Positions 16,522-24,985 of a stretch of 64,000 bases of DNA are shown piece after piece. A program made the position numbers and the translations under genes. Within the stretch, counting starts at the first letter, position 1; the number at the start of each line of letters is the position of its first letter. The notes beneath the pieces are model-generated. The model was not told where the DNA came from. It ran no database searches and worked only from the letters and a program-made list of their open reading frames with translations. This DNA comes from Lentibacter algarum (lineage in GTDB: Bacteria > Pseudomonadota > Alphaproteobacteria > Rhodobacterales > Rhodobacteraceae), in the NCBI RefSeq assembly GCF_040580765.1, contig NZ_CP158687.1:1240001-1304000 (forward strand), given 5' to 3'.

Positions 16522-16730
16522 GTGGCATGCGGTTTACACCTCGCGGCTACGGTGGTCATCGCCGTGACCCTGACCGGGTCAAGCGCGACGGCTGGTACGA
16601 CCAAGGCGTGCTGGCTGTGAGCGTGGAGGACCACCGGCTGACCTGGCCCGAGCGCGAATTAGTGGAACAACTGGGAACGAAACTCTATGGCAAACGCCCG
16701 CAGGGCAGGGAGGTACGTCATGGCCGATGA
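16518..16730 (+). CDS. Small basic phage protein
   Basis: Protein of 70 aa, rich in Arg, Gly and His at the N-terminus (FTPRGYGGHRRDPDRVKRDG), with a helical C-terminal half containing VEDHRLTWPERELVEQLG. It overlaps the previous gene by 4 bp and the next by 11 bp. No family recognised. Confidence 0.55.
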   Translation: MSGMRFTPRGYGGHRRDPDRVKRDGWYDQGVLAVSVEDHRLTWPERELVEQLGTKLYGKRPQGREVRHGR

Positions 16731-17145
16731 ATGGACGCGGGCAATGGTGGCCGACCGCTTGGACCTCGCGGCGGACGTAATGCGGTCCATGCCGCCTGTG
16801 CGCCCGCAAGGCTATGTCAGCGCCTGGCCGGAATATGTCTCGACCTTCGCCGATCAAGTTGGGCAGGAGCAGCGGATGAAAAAGCCACTGCCCTCACCAC
16901 GGATGATTACGCAGGCCGATGAGGCCATGCTCTGGCTGCGGTGGGTGGATAAGGACATCGGTGAGATCCTCTGGGCCCGCGCCAACCGCAAGGCCTGGAA
17001 GGGGATCTGCTGGGCGCATGGTGTCAGCCGGGCCACGGCCAGTCGGCGGCACGAGTATGGGCTTGCCGTGGTTGTTTGGCGCTTGAACGGCCGAACTGTG
17101 CCGCGCAAGCGGTCGATGGATTATGTTATTCAGCGTACCGCTTGA
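16720..17145 (+). CDS. DUF6362 family protein
   Basis: Protein of 141 aa from the ATG at 16720, chosen over 16687 because GGGAGG lies upstream and MADEWTRAMVADRLDLAADV is the family-like start. The conserved region includes PSPRMITQADEAMLWLRWV and a helix-turn-helix-like HGVSRATASRRHEYGLAVV, suggesting DNA binding. It ends the replication block; a late-gene regulator role is possible but not shown. Confidence 0.72.
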   Translation: MADEWTRAMVADRLDLAADVMRSMPPVRPQGYVSAWPEYVSTFADQVGQEQRMKKPLPSPRMITQADEAMLWLRWVDKDIGEILWARANRKAWKGICWAHGVSRATASRRHEYGLAVVVWRLNGRTVPRKRSMDYVIQRTA

Positions 17146-17636
17146 GTGATTAGGGCGGCAGAAAGTTCCGCCGCCCTGTCAACCCCTCTCATGCGCGCGA
17201 GACACTTTTCGGTGAGACATTGTAAGCCGTGACAGATGTCGATCGAGAGGCTAAAAGATTTGTAAGATGAGGGTCGTGTGGCTGAGAGAACCGGGTCTGT
17301 TTGGATGGGTTTATGGAGGTGCAAATGGTGACCGGTTTTCCAAAAAAAACTGTCTCTGGTCGATTTTGTGAGACACGTAACCTATTGAAATTGAACGGGT
17401 CCCTTCTGTTTGTAACTGTATATGGGGGGGCGAGGCGCCGCGCTTTCCTAGTGACAGCCTCAAAAACACCCATTTCGTTTCGCTTTGAGCAAAACCTCAA
17501 TGAAACTTGAGCCTGACGGCCAGCTAAACCCCGCCTGAAACGAAACGGGGGTCTGACCCCATTTCGCTTCGCGGACCTACGGTTCGTTTCACGACCCGAA
17601 CCCGTTTCGGTTCGGCGCTTTTCTAAGGAAACACTC
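17146..17636. other. Intergenic region with TTTCGNTTC repeats and a hairpin
   Basis: No supported gene in 491 bp. TTTCGNTTC occurs as TTTCGTTTC at 17473-17481 (top) and 17537-17545 (bottom), TTTCGCTTC at 17562-17570 and TTTCGGTTC at 17605-17613; GTTCGTTTC at 17582-17590 is one base off. A 10-bp stem with one mismatch (17541-17550 with 17557-17566) spans two of them. All lie within 165 bp of the ParB-domain methyltransferase start. They could be binding sites of that protein or of a late regulator. Confidence 0.5.
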
Positions 17637-18869
17637 ATGGACGTTTTCGAGCTGCCGCTTGAGCAGATCATTCCCTATGCGCGCAACCCGCGTAACAACA
17701 CGCAGGCTATCGCCACGGTGGCAGCCTCGATCCAGGAGTTTGGCTGGCGACAGCCGATCGTTGTGGATGAGGCAATGGTTGTTCTGGCCGGGCACACGCG
17801 GCTGGAAGCGGCGCGCAAGCTCGGTTTCAAGACCGCACCAGTGCATGTGGCCAAAGGTTTAACCGAGGCCCAGGCCCGCGCTTTTCGGATCATGGACAAC
17901 CGCTCAAGCGAGAACGCGGAGTGGGACAAGGACCTCTTGAACCTCGAACTGGCGGATTTGTTGGAGACTGATTTTGATCTGGGCCTGACGGGTTTTACTG
18001 ATGACGAATTGAACGCGCTGATGAACAGCCTTGAGGAGGGCGCTGGTTCACGGGAGAGCGAAGATGATATCCCTGAACTTCCTGATGAACAGGTAAGCCG
18101 ACTGGGCGATCTCTGGATCCTTGGCAATCACCGGCTCCTTTGTGGTGACAGCACGGTGGCCACCGATGTCGAGCGGGTTCTGAATGGCGTGAAGCCGCTA
18201 TTGCTCATAAGCGATCCACCGTACGGAGTAGAATACGATCCGGGCTGGCGCAATCAGACAGGGGCGGCAAAGACGAAACGCACCGGCAAGGTGCTGAATG
18301 ATGATCGGGCTGATTGGCGCGAGGCCTGGGCGCTGTTTCCAGGCGATGTCGCCTATGTCTGGCATGGCGCGCTGCATGCTGCGACGGTCGCCGAAAGTCT
18401 TGAGGCCGCTGGCTTCATGATCCGCTCCCAGATCATCTGGGCGAAGGAGCGGCTGGTTCTGAGCCGGGGCGATTATCACTGGCAGCATGAGCCGGCATGG
18501 TATGCTGTAAAAAAGAGTGGCAAAGGCCATTGGGCGGGTGATCGCAAGCAGACGACGCTGTGGCAAATCCCGAGTAAGGATCAGGATGCCAAGACTGTCC
18601 ACGGAACACAGAAGCCTGTGGAATGCATGCGGCGTCCGATCCTGAACAACTCAAGCCCGGGGCAGGCGGTCTATGAGCCCTTTATGGGATCAGGTACCAC
18701 ACTGATCGCGGCTGAGACCACGGGGCGGGTCTGCTACGGGATCGAGTTAAACCCCGCTTATGTTGATGTTGCTGTAGAGCGGTGGCAGCAGTTTACGGGG
18801 CAACAGGCCATACTTGACGGAGGCGAGCAGACCTTCGATGCCCTGAAAGCTGAGCGTGTGGCCGCATGA
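17637..18869 (+). CDS. DNA methyltransferase with N-terminal ParB-like domain
   Basis: Protein of 410 aa. Residues 1-90 are a ParB/sulfiredoxin-like nuclease fold (LEQIIPYARNPRNN, VLAGHTRLEAARKLG). The C-terminal methyltransferase has catalytic motif IV ISDPPYGVEY at about 191-200 and S-adenosylmethionine motif I YEPFMGSGTT at about 345, the beta-class order. DPPY suggests an exocyclic amino methyltransferase, probably N6-adenine. No restriction gene is adjacent. Phage versions may protect DNA from host restriction or regulate genes. It overlaps the next gene by 4 bp. Confidence 0.87.
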   Translation: MDVFELPLEQIIPYARNPRNNTQAIATVAASIQEFGWRQPIVVDEAMVVLAGHTRLEAARKLGFKTAPVHVAKGLTEAQARAFRIMDNRSSENAEWDKDLLNLELADLLETDFDLGLTGFTDDELNALMNSLEEGAGSRESEDDIPELPDEQVSRLGDLWILGNHRLLCGDSTVATDVERVLNGVKPLLLISDPPYGVEYDPGWRNQTGAAKTKRTGKVLNDDRADWREAWALFPGDVAYVWHGALHAATVAESLEAAGFMIRSQIIWAKERLVLSRGDYHWQHEPAWYAVKKSGKGHWAGDRKQTTLWQIPSKDQDAKTVHGTQKPVECMRRPILNNSSPGQAVYEPFMGSGTTLIAAETTGRVCYGIELNPAYVDVAVERWQQFTGQQAILDGGEQTFDALKAERVAA

Positions 18870-19126
18870 AACAGTCTCGCCTCATGTCGCTGATTGAAGC
18901 GATTACCAACGTTTTTGTTGGATATATTCTCGCCGTGGTGACGCAAATCGTCGTGTTCCCATTGTTTGGCATCGACGCCGTCTTGAGTGATCATTTGACG
19001 ATCGGCTTGGCATTTGTCGGCGTGTCTTTGGCTCGGGGATATCTGCTGCGGCGCTTGTTTGAGCGTCTTGGCAAAAGATTGTCAGGGCGCGATACTTCTA
19101 TGTATGAGTCGTCAACAGGATCTTAA
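18866..19126 (+). CDS. Small membrane protein, DUF7220-like
   Basis: Protein of 86 aa starting MKQSRLMSLIEAITNVFVGY. Two membrane helices are visible (about 13-34 and 43-60), then an amphipathic basic tail (LLRRLFERLGKRLSG). It resembles DUF7220 family proteins encoded near phage terminases. Function unknown. Confidence 0.65.
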   Translation: MKQSRLMSLIEAITNVFVGYILAVVTQIVVFPLFGIDAVLSDHLTIGLAFVGVSLARGYLLRRLFERLGKRLSGRDTSMYESSTGS

Positions 19127-19457
19127 CACGCACCGCTCCTCTGATGGAGGCGAGGTGCCAAAAACGGTGCTGCCGCAAAATCTTGCGGCTTCGCTGCAGC
19201 ATCTACCTGAGCATGACATTATGCGTCTCGCAGAGGCATTGGCGACCGAGTTGGACAGACGCGGTCTTACGGCGCCCAAGGAGAAAGCCAAGCCGCAAAG
19301 CAAAAGCGTGCCAGATCCGATCCTGTCACAGTTGACCCGATCACAGATCGGCTTGATCCGGTCGTCTATCCAAGCAGGTGTGAAGCCTGCTGCGTTGTCC
19401 CGGCAATTTGGTATTACGCGTGCACAGATCACGGCAGCTCTCAAAGAGGGCAAATAA
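19104..19457 (+). CDS. HTH-containing phage protein
   Basis: Protein of 117 aa from ATG 19104 (MSRQQDLNTHRSSDGG), overlapping the membrane-protein gene by 23 bp. The C-terminus SSIQAGVKPAALSRQFGITR is a resolvase/IS-type helix-turn-helix preceded by a helical LAEALATELDRRG segment, suggesting a DNA-binding regulator. No named family. Confidence 0.6.
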   Translation: MSRQQDLNTHRSSDGGEVPKTVLPQNLAASLQHLPEHDIMRLAEALATELDRRGLTAPKEKAKPQSKSVPDPILSQLTRSQIGLIRSSIQAGVKPAALSRQFGITRAQITAALKEGK

Positions 19458-19482
19458 AAAAGGGCCAGCACAAGGCTGGCCC
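19456..19482 (-). terminator. Rho-independent terminator for the leftward DUF3489 transcript
   Basis: GGGCCAGC and GCTGGCCC pair perfectly across a 5-nt loop. On the bottom strand the stem is followed by TTTTTT. It lies about 150 bp beyond the DUF3489 stop and also faces the end of the rightward HTH gene. Confidence 0.75.
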
Positions 19483-19629
19483 AGTCTGAGGCAGCTTAAA
19501 GTGGCGCGGGGGTGCACCACTTTGAGCAGTTGAGGTTTCATACAGGCGAATCCTCGCCAAAAATCATTGGCATGCCGCAGGATTTTACAAGAAAGGGCTG
19601 GGCTTAAAGGTAGCTGAGTTACTGAGAAG

Positions 19630-19944
19630 TCACACATTAAGTGTTTCGGTACGGCCGAGGACGAGCAGGCCATTGGCATAGGAGTAGTGGGCAGCCCTTG
19701 TGGTTTTGAACATTATCTCAGTGTCTGGCAGCCTGTAGATGCGGCCACGGATCGCATCGAGCTGCGATGTGATCTTGAGGCCATGCCGTTTTTTAAGCGC
19801 ACCTGATAGCGCACCGCGAACGGTGTGTGCTCGCCATTGGGTAGCTGCGGCAATCTCGGGAATTGTGGCACCTTCGTCTCTGAGCAGCAAATCGATAATT
19901 GTCTGTAGCTTGGTTTGTCGGGGGCTTGCAGCGGTCGTCATCAT
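19630..19944 (-). CDS. DUF3489 family protein
   Basis: Protein of 104 aa matching DUF3489: a winged-helix-like domain with LQTIIDLLLRDEGATIPEIA and QWRAHTVRGALSGALKKRHG. Likely a small DNA-binding regulator, leftward between the early and late blocks. The last 25 residues are not family-typical. A strong leftward terminator lies downstream. Confidence 0.75.
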   Translation of the reverse strand: MMTTAASPRQTKLQTIIDLLLRDEGATIPEIAAATQWRAHTVRGALSGALKKRHGLKITSQLDAIRGRIYRLPDTEIMFKTTRAAHYSYANGLLVLGRTETLNV

Positions 19945-19968
19945 GATATCTTCGGATTATGTGGCTGA

Positions 19969-20271
19969 TTACACTGCATGCTCGCCTTCCTTAAAGGCGC
20001 TGTCCGTGATGTTTTTAAGCAGGCTGGCATAGTGCTCGAGAGTGCCGACGTCGCCCCAGTTGATCTCGTCGGGATGGCTGTTGAAATGGTTATCGCTGAG
20101 GTGTGCCAAGCGGGCGAGCATTTCGTCGATCTCGGCCTTTTTGCCGAGGAAGGCGGCAAGCGCTGCGTCGTGGTTGCGTTGCTCCTTTGCGGTGCGGAGC
20201 TGATGGCGGTGCGTTTGTTGCGGGTTGAGGTGGGGCAAGTTGGCGGCTCCTAGCTGCGTTGATTGATGCAA
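19969..20271 (-). CDS. Hypothetical protein upstream of DUF3489
   Basis: Protein of 100 aa, helical and His/Asn-rich, with KAEIDEMLARLAHLSDNHFN and INWGDVGTLEHYASLLKNIT. It is 24 bp upstream of DUF3489 in the same direction and probably co-transcribed. No family recognised; this pair commonly precedes the terminase genes in related prophages. Confidence 0.6.
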   Translation of the reverse strand: MHQSTQLGAANLPHLNPQQTHRHQLRTAKEQRNHDAALAAFLGKKAEIDEMLARLAHLSDNHFNSHPDEINWGDVGTLEHYASLLKNITDSAFKEGEHAV

Positions 20272-20352
20272 TCAGCTTCGCTCTACTGGGTCGCTCTATC
20301 CACTATAATCGCAGCAATAACATGGCTCATTTCAAACCTGTAGGATCACTTT

Positions 20353-20949
20353 ATGTCAGCAGCCACCCAATCCATCGGTGTGATCGCAAAGCTGCTTGAT
20401 CTGTCGGAGCGCAGGGTTCAGCAGCTGAGCCGGGAGGGGGTGATCCCGAAGGCGGAGCGCGGTCAGTATGATCTGATCGGGTCGGTGCGTGGATATGTGC
20501 GCTACCTGCGAGATCAGGCGCTGAAGGCGCAGGCGGGTGCGCCCGACTATGCCGCCGAACGGGCGCGCTTTATCCGGGCCCGCGCCGACCTTGCGGAAAT
20601 GGAAGCGAAAGAAAAGCGCCGATCTCTGATTGCAGCCGACCAGGTTGAAGCGGCTTGGATCGCCGTACTGGCGCTTTTGAGAACCCGTCTGTTGGCGCTG
20701 CCTGACCGGCTGGCTCCACAGGTATTAGAGCAATCCACAGTCGGAGATACCCGTAACCTTATTCGTGCCGCCATTCGCGAGGTGCTTGATGATCTCGCAG
20801 AGCCAGACATTGAATTTAAAACCGACCCTGACATTGATGGGCTCAGCGATCCTGAAACGGACGGTGGCAAGGGCACTAGCGGTTCTGAAACCACCGCCGG
20901 ACCTAACGATCAGCGATTGGGCGGACCAGAACCGGCGGCTGAGTTCTGA
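20353..20949 (+). CDS. terS: Terminase small subunit (Nu1-like)
   Basis: Protein of 198 aa. The N-terminal winged-helix DNA-binding domain (5-50, SIGVIAKLLDLSERRVQQLS) is of the phage lambda Nu1 type and would recognise the packaging site. A helical middle (RARADLAEMEAKEKRR) is followed by a Gly/Pro/Asp-rich tail. It opens the late operon and overlaps the large subunit by 113 bp. Confidence 0.82.
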   Translation: MSAATQSIGVIAKLLDLSERRVQQLSREGVIPKAERGQYDLIGSVRGYVRYLRDQALKAQAGAPDYAAERARFIRARADLAEMEAKEKRRSLIAADQVEAAWIAVLALLRTRLLALPDRLAPQVLEQSTVGDTRNLIRAAIREVLDDLAEPDIEFKTDPDIDGLSDPETDGGKGTSGSETTAGPNDQRLGGPEPAAEF

Positions 20950-22762
20950 AGCCAGCGCCGAGCCTGGCCAATGGCGGACAAGCCGCGCCGAATACCAGCG
21001 CGGGATTATGGACGCGATCTCGGATCCCACAGCGGAAACTGTTGTGATCATGTCGGGCAGTCAAATTGGTAAGTCGGAATCTATACTCAATATGGTTGGG
21101 TTTCACATAGACCATGACCCGGCACCGATCATGGTGGTGATGCCGACAGAGCGGGACGCTGAAACCTGGTCGAAGGACCGCTTTTCGCCAATGGCGCGAG
21201 ATACGCCTTGTTTACAGGACAAGATTGCCAACCCCAAATCACGGGATGGGAACAACAAGATCCTGCACAAACGGTTTCCGGGTGGCCACCTAACCATTGT
21301 GGGTGCCAACGCACCTTCTGGTCTGGCAAGTCGTCCGATCCGGTTGCTGCTTTGTGATGAGGTCGATCGCTACCCGTTCAGCGCGGGGGCCGAGGGCGAT
21401 CCGGTCAACCTTGCAAGAAAGCGCACCGTGACGTTCTGGAACCGCAAGATCGTGCTGGTCTCAACGCCGACGAACAAGGGCGCGAGCCGGATCGAGACGG
21501 CGTTTGAGGAAAGTGATCAGCGCCGTTTCTGGGTGCCATGTCCCGACTGTGGGTATGATCAAATCCTGATCTGGCCACAGGTCAAATGGGACAAGGGCGA
21601 GGATGGTGGCCACAAGCCGGACACTGCACGGTATCACTGCGTTGACTGCGATGCAGCTTGGCGCGACGAGGTCCGCTGGGCGGCAGTGTCAAAGGGGCAC
21701 TGGGTTGCTGAGCAGCCCTTTGCGGGCACAGCCGGGTTCCATCTGAACGAGCTTTATTCGCCTTGGGTTCGATTGGCTGCGATGGTCAAAACCTTCCTGT
21801 CGGCGCGGGCTGGCGGGGATGATATGATGAAGACCTTCATCAACACATCGCTGGGTGAGACCTGGATGGAAAGTGGTGAGGCACCCGACTGGCAACGCTT
21901 GCAGGGGCAGAAGGAAGAGTGGGCACCCGGCACTGTGCCGGCCGATGGGTTGTTTCTGACAGCAGGCGCGGATGTTCAAAAGGACCGGATTGAGGTTGAT
22001 GTCTGGGCCTGGGGTAGGGGGCTGCAGAGTTGGTTAATCGATCATGTTGTTATTGAGGGTGGTCCCGGAGCTTCGGCATGCTGGCAGAAACTCTCCGAGC
22101 TTTTGGGGCAGACTTGGCAACACGCCAGCGGCCAGCACCTGAGCATTGCAAAACTGGCGATCGATACGGGCTATGAGACCAGTGCTGTTTACGCCTGGGC
22201 GCGTCAGGTCGGCTTTGCTCAGGTGGCGCCGGTCAAGGGACTTGAGGGGTTCAACCGCGCAAGCCCGGTGACGGGACCAACCTTTGTGGATGCCACGATT
22301 GGCGGCAAGCGGCTGCGGCGCGGTGCGCGGCTCTGGTCAGTGGCGACATCTACGTTCAAAGCGGAAACCTATCGTTTCCTGCGCCAGGATCGGCCGACGC
22401 CAGAGGAAATCACCGCGGGATCCACGTTTCCAGCGGGAACAGTGCATCTGCCAACTTGGGCCGACAGTGAATGGCTCAAGCAGCTGACGGCTGAGCAGCT
22501 GGTCACCGTTAAGAACAAGCGCGGATTTGCAAAGCTCGAATGGCAAAAGCTGCGTGAGCGCAATGAGGCGCTGGATTGCCGGGTATATGCGCGCGCAGCT
22601 GCTTGGATTGCCGGTGCGGACCGCTGGTCGGAAGCGCGGTGGGCCGAGTTGGAGCGACAGCTCGCGGTCGAAACTAGCGGGCCAGCGGTAGAGGCAAACG
22701 CAAAACCAACGCTGCGGCCATCTGCAAGAAGGCGGACGATGCGGTCGAGTTATATGGGGTGA
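20837..22762 (+). CDS. terL: Terminase large subunit (GpA family)
   Basis: Packaging ATPase and nuclease of 641 aa from ATG 20837 (MGSAILKRTVARALAVL). Features: ATPase Walker A-like GSQIGKSE, Walker B LLLCDEVDRYP, a zinc-binding pair CPDCGYDQ and CVDCDAAW, and the nuclease segment TAGADVQKDRIEVDVWAWG with the first catalytic Asp. It resembles lambda gpA in order and length. An upstream ATG at 20765 would add 24 non-conserved residues and was not chosen. Confidence 0.9.
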   Translation: MGSAILKRTVARALAVLKPPPDLTISDWADQNRRLSSEASAEPGQWRTSRAEYQRGIMDAISDPTAETVVIMSGSQIGKSESILNMVGFHIDHDPAPIMVVMPTERDAETWSKDRFSPMARDTPCLQDKIANPKSRDGNNKILHKRFPGGHLTIVGANAPSGLASRPIRLLLCDEVDRYPFSAGAEGDPVNLARKRTVTFWNRKIVLVSTPTNKGASRIETAFEESDQRRFWVPCPDCGYDQILIWPQVKWDKGEDGGHKPDTARYHCVDCDAAWRDEVRWAAVSKGHWVAEQPFAGTAGFHLNELYSPWVRLAAMVKTFLSARAGGDDMMKTFINTSLGETWMESGEAPDWQRLQGQKEEWAPGTVPADGLFLTAGADVQKDRIEVDVWAWGRGLQSWLIDHVVIEGGPGASACWQKLSELLGQTWQHASGQHLSIAKLAIDTGYETSAVYAWARQVGFAQVAPVKGLEGFNRASPVTGPTFVDATIGGKRLRRGARLWSVATSTFKAETYRFLRQDRPTPEEITAGSTFPAGTVHLPTWADSEWLKQLTAEQLVTVKNKRGFAKLEWQKLRERNEALDCRVYARAAAWIAGADRWSEARWAELERQLAVETSGPAVEANAKPTLRPSARRRTMRSSYMG

Positions 22763-23053
22763 TCAAAATGCCAGTGTCCGCTGGACGATGCTCGGATCCT
22801 TATCGATCAAAGCCAGCAAAACGCGCGCCGGGCCTTCAGGGCTACGACGGTGTTGCTCCCAGTTCAGCAGAGTTGCTTTTTTGACCCCGATACTTTTGGC
22901 AAACTCGGCCTGCGACAGGCCTGTCCGGGCGCGAATGGCCTGAACGTCGGCTTCGGGGATTTCGATCTCGTGGATCTTGCCCAAGTTCTCGCCGCGGGCG
23001 TGTGCGATGGCTTCTTTGAGGCCTTGTTCGATACTTTTGAATGCGTCGCTCAT
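22763..23053 (-). CDS. HTH antitoxin (HigA/NadS-like)
   Basis: Protein of 96 aa with an XRE helix-turn-helix at residues about 40-75 (IRARTGLSQAEFAKSIGVKKATLLNWEQ, here cited by position) after an acidic-to-basic N-terminal arm. It reads against the late operon, starting in an ATGA overlap with a RelE-like toxin remnant and ending 1 bp from the terL stop. With the toxin truncated, it may now act only as a regulator or as protection against a similar host toxin. Confidence 0.78.
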   Translation of the reverse strand: MSDAFKSIEQGLKEAIAHARGENLGKIHEIEIPEADVQAIRARTGLSQAEFAKSIGVKKATLLNWEQHRRSPEGPARVLLALIDKDPSIVQRTLAF

Positions 23054-23208
23054 CTTGCGCTCCTGTAGCTGTCGGCCAGCAGTTTGCCATAGGATTTGAC
23101 TGTTTCCGTCTCTGCCTTGCTCAAATTGGCTTTTTCGTTCTTGGCGAAGACGGTGATCAGAAAGATCGGCATGTCATCATCGCCGTTGTCGACAGTTACG
23201 ATGCTCAT
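23050..23208 (-). pseudogene. RelE/HigB-type toxin remnant (C-terminal third)
   Basis: The 52 codons before the antitoxin read MPIFLITVFAKNEKANLSKAE in their core, the C-terminal strand and helix of RelE/HigB toxins (normally about 90-120 aa). No upstream toxin sequence is present: an in-frame TGA lies four codons before the ATG at 23208, followed by the phage gpW region. The N-terminal catalytic portion is missing, so toxicity is unlikely. Confidence 0.65.
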
Positions 23209-23262
23209 AGGGTTAATTATGCGTCATTGGCGTATGTGTCAATGGCGCACAGAGGATGTCTG

Positions 23263-23478
23263 ATGTCTGATCTCGCGACCTTGCACTGTCGCCGCAATGC
23301 TTTGACAGCACAACGCGCCTCCGGCGTAGCGCGCGTAAGCTATGACGGGAAAACGGTCGACTACCGCTCTGTGGCTGAAATCGACCGCGCCATTGAAGCG
23401 TTGGATCGCGAAATCGCCACACTCGAAGGGCGACGGGTCGTACGGCAGGTGCGCATTTCCACATCTAAAGGTCTGTAA
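23263..23478 (+). CDS. Head-tail joining protein (gpW-like)
   Basis: Protein of 71 aa between terminase and portal, as in lambda W. The core is helical with a beta hairpin: LATLHCRRNALTAQRASGVA and RVSYDGKTVDYRSVAEIDRA. It would seal the portal vertex after packaging. The start at 23263 follows an AGAGGATG-like ribosome site; the antisense toxin/antitoxin pair separates it from terL. Confidence 0.78.
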   Translation: MSDLATLHCRRNALTAQRASGVARVSYDGKTVDYRSVAEIDRAIEALDREIATLEGRRVVRQVRISTSKGL

Positions 23479-23481
23479 CCC

Positions 23482-24981
23482 ATGGGGCTATTTGGCATGT
23501 TTCGTCGCCCCAAGCTGGGCGGCCCCAAAGCGATGCGTGCGCGTCTTGAAGGGGCGATGTCAAAACGACGACTTCGCGGTTGGAACCCGCCGCTTGAAAA
23601 CATCAATGCGTTGGTGGCATCGGGTGGGCCAAAGTTGCTGGCCCGCTCGCGTGAACTGGTGGTGACGAACGGCTATGCGGCGAATGCCTGCGAGGCCTTT
23701 GCATCCAACATGGTGGGGGATGGAATTAAGCCGTCCTCACTGATTGAGGATGCAGCATTACGTGATGAGGTCCAGCGGCTTTGGCTTGCTTGGACCGATG
23801 AGGCGGATGCCGACGGGCTGACGGATTTTTATGGTCTGCAGGCGATGGTTGCGCGCGAAATGTTTGTTGCGGGTGAATGCTTCGTGCGGATGCGCCCGCG
23901 CCGGGCCGAAGATGGCTTGCTAGTTCCGCTGCAGTTGCAGCTACTACAATCGGAAATGCTGCCCTTTGAGAAGACCGAGACGGCCCCGAACGGGAACCGC
24001 ATCCGCTGCGGGATCGAGTTTGACCTAATCGGTCGGCGGGTGGCTTATCATTTCCGCAGGCGTCATCCCGGTGACAGTACCGACCAGCGCGTCGCCATAC
24101 CGGAAACGGTGCGCGTCCCGGCCGAAGACGTGCTGCATATCTACCGGCCCATTGATGCGGGCCAGATCCGTGGCCTGCCGCATGTGGCTCCGGCCATGGT
24201 GCGGTTGTTCCTGCTTGATCAGTATGATGACGCCGAACTCGATCGCAAAAAGACAGCAGCAATGTTTGCCGGCTTCATCACCAAGACAGCGCCGGAAGAT
24301 CCGATGATGGGCGAGGGCGAGGCGGATCTTGATGGCGCAGCCATGGCCAGCCTTGAGCCTGGCACCATGCAGGTTCTGCTGCCGGGCGAGGATGTGAAGT
24401 TCTCAAGCCCTGCTGATGTCGGCGGTGGCTATGAGGCGTTTCAATATCGCACGTTGCTTGCGGTGTCTGCCTCACTGGGGTTGCCCTATCACCTTGTGAC
24501 CGGTGATGTCCGGCAGGCGAACTATTCCAGCCTGAGGGCAGAACTGGTTGAGTTCCGCCGGCGTGTGCAACAGTTGCAGCACGGGGTGATTGCGCATCAG
24601 CTCTGCCGACCGATTTGGCGACGCTGGCTGGATACTGCACAGCTGGTGGGTCGGCTTAATCTGCCTGACCCCGCGGCTGCGCGCACGGTACAGTGGATCC
24701 CGCCCCGGTGGGATTGGGTCGATCCCTTGAAAGATATTCAGGCGCAGGTGCTGGCGATGGAGGCGGGCATCACCTCAAGACGCAAGGTGGTCGAGGCCAC
24801 CGGCTATGATGTCGAAGAAGTCGACCGTGAAAACGCTGCCGATGCTGCGCGGACAAAGCAGTTTGGGCTCGTGTACCGCACCAGCCCAGGCGAGACGCAA
24901 GGTGCGCGGGCAACACCGAGCCAGACGCCGGAACCAGATGACAAAGGCGACGATTCCGCCGCTCAATCCAAACAGGAGTGA
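23482..24981 (+). CDS. Phage portal protein (lambda family)
   Basis: Portal of 499 aa, close to lambda gpB (533). It forms the dodecameric DNA channel at one capsid vertex. Family segments include RSRELVVTNGYAANACEAFASN near residue 55 (cited in part), HIYRPIDAGQIRGLPHVAPA and LGLPYHLVTGDVRQANYSSL, and a low-complexity polar C-terminus. Three bp separate it from gpW and 4 bp from the protease gene. Confidence 0.9.
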   Translation: MGLFGMFRRPKLGGPKAMRARLEGAMSKRRLRGWNPPLENINALVASGGPKLLARSRELVVTNGYAANACEAFASNMVGDGIKPSSLIEDAALRDEVQRLWLAWTDEADADGLTDFYGLQAMVAREMFVAGECFVRMRPRRAEDGLLVPLQLQLLQSEMLPFEKTETAPNGNRIRCGIEFDLIGRRVAYHFRRRHPGDSTDQRVAIPETVRVPAEDVLHIYRPIDAGQIRGLPHVAPAMVRLFLLDQYDDAELDRKKTAAMFAGFITKTAPEDPMMGEGEADLDGAAMASLEPGTMQVLLPGEDVKFSSPADVGGGYEAFQYRTLLAVSASLGLPYHLVTGDVRQANYSSLRAELVEFRRRVQQLQHGVIAHQLCRPIWRRWLDTAQLVGRLNLPDPAAARTVQWIPPRWDWVDPLKDIQAQVLAMEAGITSRRKVVEATGYDVEEVDRENAADAARTKQFGLVYRTSPGETQGARATPSQTPEPDDKGDDSAAQSKQE

Positions 24982-24985
24982 CACT

